From assembly GCF_002994745.2 (NCBI RefSeq), contig NC_037088.1, positions 3,477,001-3,541,000 of the forward strand: a DNA stretch of 64,000 bases. Reading direction: 5' to 3'. The DNA comes from Rosa chinensis. Taxonomy: Eukaryota > Streptophyta > Magnoliopsida > Rosales > Rosaceae. Below are positions 57,091 through 64,000 of this stretch, one piece after another. How positions within the stretch are numbered: position 1 is the first letter of the stretch; each line of letters opens with the position of its first letter. The position numbers and the translations under genes are program-made. The notes beneath the pieces were generated by a model. The model was not told the origin of the DNA. It searched no databases and saw only the letters and a list, made by a program, of their open reading frames with translations.

Positions 57091-60000
57091 TCTCACTTCG
57101 CTTGATCCATTTTGCATGCATTCATGTTGTATGTCTTCATGGTAGTATAGGTGCATTATTATTTCCGTTTCTGCATTGTTAGGATCAGTTTCTGGAAATT
57201 CAAGATTGTGATTTGTATCCCTAAGTGTCTAACAGATTAATTTGAACTTAGATTGACGAGGGCTCTACTCCTTTTCTTAAATCTGTGTGCAATGAGCTGC
57301 TTAGCATGTTTTGAATTTGTTCCTGCATCACTCTGTAATTGTGAGCTTGAACAACATATTCTCTATCACCTTGAATCCTCACATGCACACATACTCTAAG
57401 TGGTGGTAAGTCATATTTGTTGGTTGGCCTGTTCTCAATACTCTTGTACGGAATATTTCCTTGTTTTTGCTGCTCCTTGAAAAAAAAAAAAAATGTTTTA
57501 TATGGAGCATGGCCAGGCTATTGCCAAAGTAAACAGCCCTCGGTCGTGACGAACGATATGAGGATTGGGAAGAAACGGGAATGGTTTGGTCACCCCGGTG
57601 GATTATGAGACTATTGACTCGAGTAGATGTGCTCTTTGGGATGTCCTTGTTACATCTAGTACCCTAAAGTCATCTGACTTGGGAGCTGCTAGCTTAATAC
57701 TCGTTACATGGGTCGTAGTCTTCTTGAGCAAAAATGTTACTTTGTGTGAAAGGCCAAAAGAAAAATTCAAAATCATGCCCTCACGGTGTTATAAGGGGGA
57801 ATATAGTTTACGTGCTTAAATTTGTTTCGTATGTGAGGCTTGGTTTTCAGGTTTCCACAAATATTACACACCCCATCTTGAGATATGTTCACTCTTCACA
57901 ACAAGCTAGAGGTATAGAATACTCGATCACCCTCTATCTTACCTTGTGATTGTCGGAATCAATTCACTCGTGTGAACTTATTTTGTTGCACTCTTGTTTA
58001 TGATTAAGTGGTATTGCTCTTGTTGGAAAAGCTATGCGAATTAAATCTGTTCTTAGCATTTGGATACAACCCACTCATTGTGTGTTTGCATTTCATCCTT
58101 GCATCTCTCATCACATGATCACACTTAGGGGGAGTATTGATACTTGGGCTATCTTTCTCTGATTGATTCTTCTTGGGCTGGTGTCTATTGCGAAACATCT
58201 ACTGGTGATCCTCCTTCTACATAGCTTCCGCTACATAAGTTGCATTTGTCATAAAAATGTCAATGTTGCATCGCTTTTTTGTGTGTTCCGTGATGATATC
58301 ATATTTCTGATGTACATATACCAGAGATGGGTCTATCCCGTGGACAAAAACCGTGTAAATGATTTTGGTTTCAGTGGTGAAGCCGATCAGGTCACCGATC
58401 AGGTCATTGAATAGGTCACTGATTACTGAACATGAGAAGTTCAATGAATTTGGAAATGAAAGTGCCCTTGTATGACATGAAACCAAGCACTAATTGGGAG
58501 GCAATCCAATGAATGGATGAGGAGATGGCAACGGCATAGGAAACTTTTATGTTAAAAGGGTGTTATAGTTTACCTGAATCTTCTTTTCAATTTCATTGCT
58601 TCTTTTCTGGTTCCTTTTTATGTTTTTAGTGTGTGTGCAGGTCATATAGTTGAGGAAAGATAGAAGAAGATCACTGTTGACCGAAACAGTTTTTCTGGCT
58701 CACGGATCAGTTCATTTTGAACGGCTAGGGTTCACAGCTCACTTGGAATCAGAAGACGTGCCATACATGGATCAAAAGCCCCAGGAGTCTATTTTCCAAT
58801 GGAGTTGACAGATAGAAATTCTGAGTTCTAATGAGTCTGCAGTCTCCAGTTGAGTACAGAAAGGTCAGGGCAGAAAACCAGAAAACTGGGCAGCTGAGCC
58901 ACATAAAGCGTAAAACAGGGGATAATTCCCGGGGTCCAAATGAGACAAGCCTTATATGTATATGAAGCCCCAGATGTCTACTTCATTCATACCAAAGGGT
59001 TTCTGAATGTGACCCCTGTAGCTTCCGGTATTCATGTTTGAATGGACAAAGGACATTCTGTCAGCATTCTGACAGTTTTCTGTATTTTTTTGCTAACTTT
59101 GCAGGTCTCTAGTTTTCACATCCCTTGGACTTAGAATTTGCGCCACATATGTACGGAAAGCCCTGAATATGAACTTTCATCTCCAAGTAGGATCTTTGGA
59201 TTCCGATTCTGAATGGATGAGCTATAAGCCTCGGAAGTAGGACTGCTGCAAGGTTTTAGCTGAAATCAGTTTGTGACAAGTGATGTTTCCTATTGTCTTT
59301 GAGCATTATTGGAGTACCTTTGGAGCATGTTTGGCATGGAACTTATGTTAGGAAGTCAAGGCTTAATTAGCCTTGAGGTTTGTGTCTTTAGTTCGTCTCC
59401 AAAGGTTGCGTGCATTGGGAGGTCTACAAGAGGGAGCATTCTCTACTTTTCTTAACTATACTTGTTTTTGTTGTTTTCTTTTCTCTCTCTTTCTATACTT
59501 AAATCTTTTCATTACATGTGATTATTTGTCAAACATTGAGGACAATATTTGGTTTAAGTGTGGGGGGAAGAAAATTGAAACCTTTTTGCTATTTTTAGGT
59601 TGTTAGTTTTGCGTTTTCGATATATATATAAAAATTAAAAAATATATATATATAAAAAAAAAAAAAAAACGATATTCAGTTTTTGTGTGCTTCATAAGCT
59701 AGTTCGTTATCTTCCTCTATCTACTTGACAATGAATTCATGGATTGTTCTTGCAAGCTCTGGAGTTGGCTGCTGCATTAAATTTTGGAAAATTGGGAAGG
59801 CCATGCACATAGAGATTGATAGAAGTGGGAAGATACCAATGTTGAGGTTCTGAGTCCCATGCAGGGAATAAGACAAAGGAATATGATGATATCGGAATGA
59901 AATATTTGAAGTATGTGCTTTTGTTCCTTGTTGCATGCTCCTCTATTTATTCACTCAAGTACGAGCAGCACAAGAGCTGGTATTCTTGGGTTCATTCACA

Positions 60001-60333
60001 AGCTGTGTCTACATATTCGGTTTTATTATGTTGTGCTCTCACTTGTTCATTAACTACAAGCTGAAGGTTGCCTTTGTCATTCCTAGACAAAAAGGGGGAG
60101 AATATTGGTGAATTTGATCAACTTGTGCTTTGATTGTTTAAATCTTTTGATATTGATCTTGAAATTGCGTTGACATTCCTATGCCTTATCTTTAACTTGC
60201 TTTTTACAAGGTGTGTGTGATAAGTGTTACAGGAATTGCAGGCTTCTTCCCAAGTGAGGATCCTCAAGTACTTGTTGAGGGGGAGTTTGTATTAATTAGA
60301 TGTGTTTTGTATAGGAATGCCAAAGGGGGAGAT
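57091..60333 (+). other. Non-coding interior of the gag-only element, with Ty3-like segment
   Basis: No protein family was recognised in 3.2 kb. Around 58360-59600 the sequence carries two signatures of the 3' region of Tat/Athila Ty3 elements: ttgggaggcaatccaa (58494-58509) and attgaggacaatatttggtt followed by taagtgtgggggga (59535-59568). Purine tracts occur at 58127-58136, 60087-60102, 60275-60286 and 60321-60333. A TA repeat and an A-run lie at 59620-59670. Confidence 0.6.
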
Positions 60334-61526
60334 TGTAAGTACAAGATTTTGTACATGTTATTTGTTGGCATTCCCATACAAAGCTAGTGAAGTATATCAT
60401 GACAATTCATCACTGAAGAAGCTGGAAAAGGGCCTAATACTGATCTCAAATACGTTACAGGTAAATGCATCTCATGAGTCAGCATATGCATTGGGATTGC
60501 AATCTGTGTTGCAATCCTTGAGTCAGTCCTAGGTTTTAGGAAGTTTGTTTTTGGAAAGTATCTTTCTATTCTTAAATTTTATTATGCAAAGATTTTTTTC
60601 ACCAGTTAAAATCGTCCCATTGAAGACCTAATTGATTTAGGTCTGTTTATTTTAATTGGCAATCTTTTGTTAAAAAGATCTTTCCTAATAGGAATCAATT
60701 AGGGTTAGACGCATTGATTGTACACGATTCTTTCTCCATATAATTATGAAAATATGGTCTAGGTTTAGAGAGCTTTTAATTTGCATATCATATCAATTTG
60801 CATGTGATTGATGCATATATTGTGGGTCTAAACTCTCCAATTCAAATAGTGTTTAAGGAAAGGAGTTTAGGAAATCTTATCTGCATTTAGAATTGTTTTG
60901 AATACATATCAGATAAAAGATTGTGATTGCATATTGTTTTGAAAAACCTTTCCATGTTTATCTCAATCGGTGTTTAATGTGATTGGATTGAGGGGGAGTC
61001 TTTATCTTCTATAAAAGGTTTTGAAACTGCATTATGAGATGTAGAGTTTTCTGATTGAGAATTTTAATTGTGCTGCATAGTCTGCACTAACTGTTTTACA
61101 AAACTCTCATTGTTTGTTTGATTGATTGATCATACTGCTTGTTCACTGCATTCATCACTTGCATATGTGATTGAGATCAGTGAGGCTTCAAGGCAAGATT
61201 GAATTTGAAGGCGTGTCCAGATTTCTTCATCTATACAGATTGCTTCATAGTTGTTTAGAATAGGTCTTTTACAGTTGTGAGCAAGTTAGCATTGTTGCTA
61301 GTCAATGTGGTTGTGTTGAATACCACTACTTATGATCTGTAACGATTTGATTCATATTGGATTTGATTCACGTGTTGGCTACGTTAAAAGCCACGCAGTG
61401 AAGTTTCCTCAGTGGAGAGGTTTACACTGCGTCAGCAATTCTTGTGTTCTTTTATTTGTGTTGTTGCTTGTTTGAATAACTGTCATTACTCAAACTCTAT
61501 CAATTTTGTTCCATCCGGTAATTACA
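60334..61526 (+). repeat. 3' LTR of the gag-only element
   Basis: 1193 bp, same as 54249-55441 by eye. It is preceded by caaagggggagat (60321-60333) and followed by TGGAC. Confidence 0.95.
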
Positions 61527-62281
61527 TGGACCCCGGAAATAGTTTGTATGTGCTGCAAAACGCTTGAGGCTTGTGATGTTGGATAGGATTTTCCCAACTT
61601 CCAGCTTGGAAAGCTCTCCCATTCTCTGAGAAATAGAGCCAATCAGAGTCAAATTCTGATAGCCCAAAATTTCAACAGGCATTACACCGTGAAATCCATT
61701 CTTAGAAAGCACAAGCTCCTCTAAAACCATGCATTTCCCAAGATGAGTAGGAACAGACCCTCCGAAATGGTTGAAGCTAAGGTTCAAGCTTTTAAGCCCA
61801 ACCGACCCATCCAACTCTAAGGAAAAGCTCCCAAACAAACTGTTATGAGAGAGGTCCAAGAACTCCAACACAGCAAACCCAACAAAGCTAGGCAAGGAAT
61901 CAGTCAAATTGTTATAACTGAAATTGAGTAGCTTTAGCCCATCTATGCTTCCACAAGCTATGATAAACTCGAATGGGATTGTAGTCAGAAGGTTGTGTGA
62001 CACATCAAGAATCTGCAAAGACTCAATTTGGCAAATAATTGGAAGAAAATCCCATGAAGTAGTGGTGTTTAGACTCTTGGAGAGATTGACCATAGTGGTT
62101 ATTTGGTGTGAGGATAGTTGTAATACCCAGAAAATTAAAATTTAATTCCGATGACCTTTCGGAAATGATTTCGTGGTCGTGAGCACAAGTACGCAGCCCG
62201 GAGATGTTGTGGAATTATTTCAGACGAATTTTATTTGAAAACGCAATGTTTAGGAGGGTCATAAAAGTTGACTTTTTATAC

Positions 62282-62414
62282 GTTGAGAATTTGTGAAAAC
62301 TTCTGTCATGAAAGTCGTAGAGCTCATCGATACGAGTTCGTGCATATGTTGAGAATTTGTGAAAACTTCTGTCATGAAAGTCGTAGAGCTCATCGATACG
62401 AGTTTGTGCATATG
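62282..62414. repeat. 66-bp tandem duplication
   Basis: gttgagaatttgtgaaaact opens two nearly identical units at 62282 and 62348; copy A has one unit at 28608. A recent local duplication within block B. Confidence 0.88.
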
Positions 62415-63189
62415 TGGAATGCGAAAATCGGAGTTCGTATGAAGAAGTTATGGCTTTCAAGAAAAATTTCTATTTCTGTATAAAGGGCGAAACTTTGTGA
62501 AAATTGCAAAGATGGATAGGTTTCCAATTTTGGAAACCCGAGCTGTGTTTCTCCCTCCCTGAGCCGATCGGTGTCCCACCTTCGACATGCCATTTATTTG
62601 CCTTCCGGCCACCATAGGCCGTGATTCTTGTCATAATCTCTTCGCCTCATCATCCTCTAGAAGTCTGTGGAAAAATCGAAGCAAGAAACGAGCTGTGGAG
62701 GGAGTGGCAAGGCCAAGAAGTTGGCGGCGGCGCTGCAAATCGCCTTGGTTGGAGTTGACGATTCTGGCCACCATAGGTAGAATGTCTTGAGGGGTTTTGC
62801 AGCCCAGAGGATGTAGAATGTTTCCCCTAAGATGGCTTGCAATGATTCAACTCGTGGAGATCGAATTTTGAAAATTTCAATTTTAGGGTTGATCGGATTT
62901 CAAAACTTTCGAGGTAAATTCTGGCCAAATGGCCTTAATTCAGACTTTGTGCTAGTTCTGAATGTTGTTCTACATGTTGAGAAGAAGATTTTTTGTTTAG
63001 GAAGTTTGGCCCAATTTGTAAGTTGGCCGACAGCGACGCCGCCAACTGTGGCGGTGAATTCTGGGGGGTTCCGGCCACCCTAGGGACTCACGATCTACTC
63101 ATTGATATGAGTTTCAATATGCAGTACGTAATTTTGTGGAGATCGTATGAATTTGTTACGAATTTTACCTTTTTCAATCATCTCGGTTT

Positions 63190-63610
63190 CGATCTGTGAG
63201 GATCGGACCGTCTGATCGAATTGTAATTTTGATATGATGATTGTTGAAGTGTTCCGATGACTTTGTGAGGTCACAGATGAAGATCAGACCGTTGGATCTT
63301 GGTATAATTGTGAAATGACAATTCGAAAAGCGATCTCTGATGATCCGACCGTCGGATTGTAGTATAATTTTTGGGAGATGTTTATAAATGCGATCCAGGA
63401 AGATCCAACAGTCGGATCTTAGTATAATTTTGAGGGAATGATCTGAATGATGATCTGTGAGGATTCGACCATTGGATAGTCGTATAATTTTGAGGGAATG
63501 ATCTAAATGACGATCTGTGAAGATCCGACCGTTGGATCGTCATGAAATTTTGATAGGATAATCTAAATGGTGATTTGTGAGGATCTAACCGTTAGATTAT
63601 CGTATAATTG
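63190..63610. repeat. Tandem array of roughly 60-bp units, copy B
   Basis: Same array as 29465-29885, about seven units with the core gatccgaccgttggatc and a few substitutions between copies. Confidence 0.85.
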
Positions 63611-64000
63611 TGTTTGTGAATTGTGTGCTAAGTTGAGATCATATTTAATTAGGTGATTGACGGATTTGTTTTGGACGGACGGTTGTGATTGTGATTTTGA
63701 GCTGTTAAGAAGATGTAGCTGGATTACAGGTGAGTAAATCTCACATGATTCATTTACGAATCAAATCTCATTATTTTATATTTATTCGGTAAATTGTGGA
63801 AATTATTTTAGGGAAACAATTATTTGTTTTATATAAAATGGACTTGATCCATACGGTCCATGGGTAAGTATAAACAAGTTTTAATTATAAAAATGAATTT
63901 CTTGGTTTTTAATGCATGTGAACTATAGTTGGTATTAGTGGTCATTCCTGCATTGATGACTACTCATATATATATTTACGTAAAATATATATATATATAC

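Larger units (their letters stand above)
54249..61526 (+). mobile_element. Gag-only Sirevirus-like element with identical LTRs
   Basis: 7278 bp. LTRs 54249-55441 and 60334-61526 are both 1193 bp with no difference found by eye; target duplication TGGAC is at 54244-54248 and 61527-61531, and the empty site is kept in block A at about 27954. The primer site is attggcatcagagcggg (55442). The internal part has a shortened gag and the last 30 or so codons of pol but no protease, integrase, reverse transcriptase or RNase H. Several purine tracts precede the 3' LTR, as in Sireviruses. It must have been moved in trans, recently. Confidence 0.95.
49133..64000. repeat. Segmental duplication block B (partner 20136-30275)
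   Basis: It begins exactly at the Helitron 3' end and continues beyond the window. After removing 51052-53480 and 54249-61526 the order and sequence follow block A: CCD1 exons, spacer, LRR pseudogene, long LTR. Confidence 0.92.
53970..64000 (-). pseudogene. LRR receptor pseudogene B, split twice, runs off window
   Basis: Copy of pseudogene A. The C-terminal part is 53970-54248 (VVDLSNDGSSGSIP ... ISKLWN, stop) and the N-terminal LRRs are 61532-62113 (SLQILDVSHNLLTTIPFEFI onward). They are separated by the gag-only element, which duplicated TGGAC on insertion. It has the same missing cysteine cap (NTTTSWDFLP) and the same LTR insertion at 62119 as copy A; its signal-peptide part must lie beyond 64000. 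Not functional. Confidence 0.88.
62119..64000. mobile_element. Long LTR, copy B, continues past the window
   Basis: Starts TGTAATACCCAG after ATAGT exactly as 28548 does. It keeps about 100 bp (62181-62281) that copy A has lost and has an extra 66-bp tandem unit. It ends at the TA tract corresponding to about 30275, before the place where copy A carries the Pack-MULE. Confidence 0.88.

Overview
This is plant nuclear DNA: AT-rich, full of nested Ty1/copia elements, LINE pieces, Helitrons and a Pack-MULE, and built around a cluster of leucine-rich-repeat (LRR) receptor-type genes. Intron-bearing remnants of a plant carotenoid cleavage dioxygenase 1 (CCD1) gene, Cf-9-like receptor protein architecture and p24-family exons all indicate a eudicot. 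The style of the repeats suggests a woody or herbaceous rosid, possibly Rosaceae, but that is an impression and not proven here. No bacterial, organellar or CRISPR content was seen.

Layout. 1-4919: 5' part of a Sirevirus-like copia element on the minus strand, running off the left edge. 5565-7660: LRR gene debris. 7781-11420: a spacer and the best-preserved minus-strand LRR gene (9511-10761), with a 920-bp LINE-derived insertion (8288-9207) in the spacer. 11421-18673: an old degenerate copia, followed by a LINE 3' end (to about 20112). 20136-33014: duplicate block A, holding a CCD1 3'-exon remnant split by a copia (21214-26112) and an LRR pseudogene split by a long LTR (28548-32929), which itself carries a Pack-MULE (30436-31880) with p24-family exons. 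33403-36485: a receptor-like protein (RLP) gene on the plus strand with one frameshift. 37677-49132: a probable Helitron hosting a young copia (40426-47119). 49133-64000: duplicate block B, with the same CCD1 remnant, a second Helitron (about 51052-53480), and an LRR pseudogene split by a gag-only Sirevirus derivative (54249-61526) and by the same long LTR.

History readable from the sequence. Blocks A and B share the CCD1 frameshift, the loss of the LRR N-terminal cap and the long-LTR insertion with target duplication ATAGT, so these predate the duplication. The copia in CCD1 (A only), both Helitrons and the gag-only element (B only) came later. LTR pairs give an order: 11421-18673 is oldest (about 7 differences), then 21214-26112 (3 substitutions and one 3-bp indel), then 40426-47119 and 54249-61526 (no differences seen by eye).

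Functionally, probably only the LRR gene at 9511-10761 and the RLP at 33403-36485 are near-intact host genes, and both have defects. The rest is decayed duplicates and transposons. The most interesting material is two apparently recently mobilised elements that lack essential enzymes, Helitron and Pack-MULE capture of host exons, and a repeat array in a copia leader that matches its own gag sequence. All comparisons were made by eye; no alignment or database search was run.
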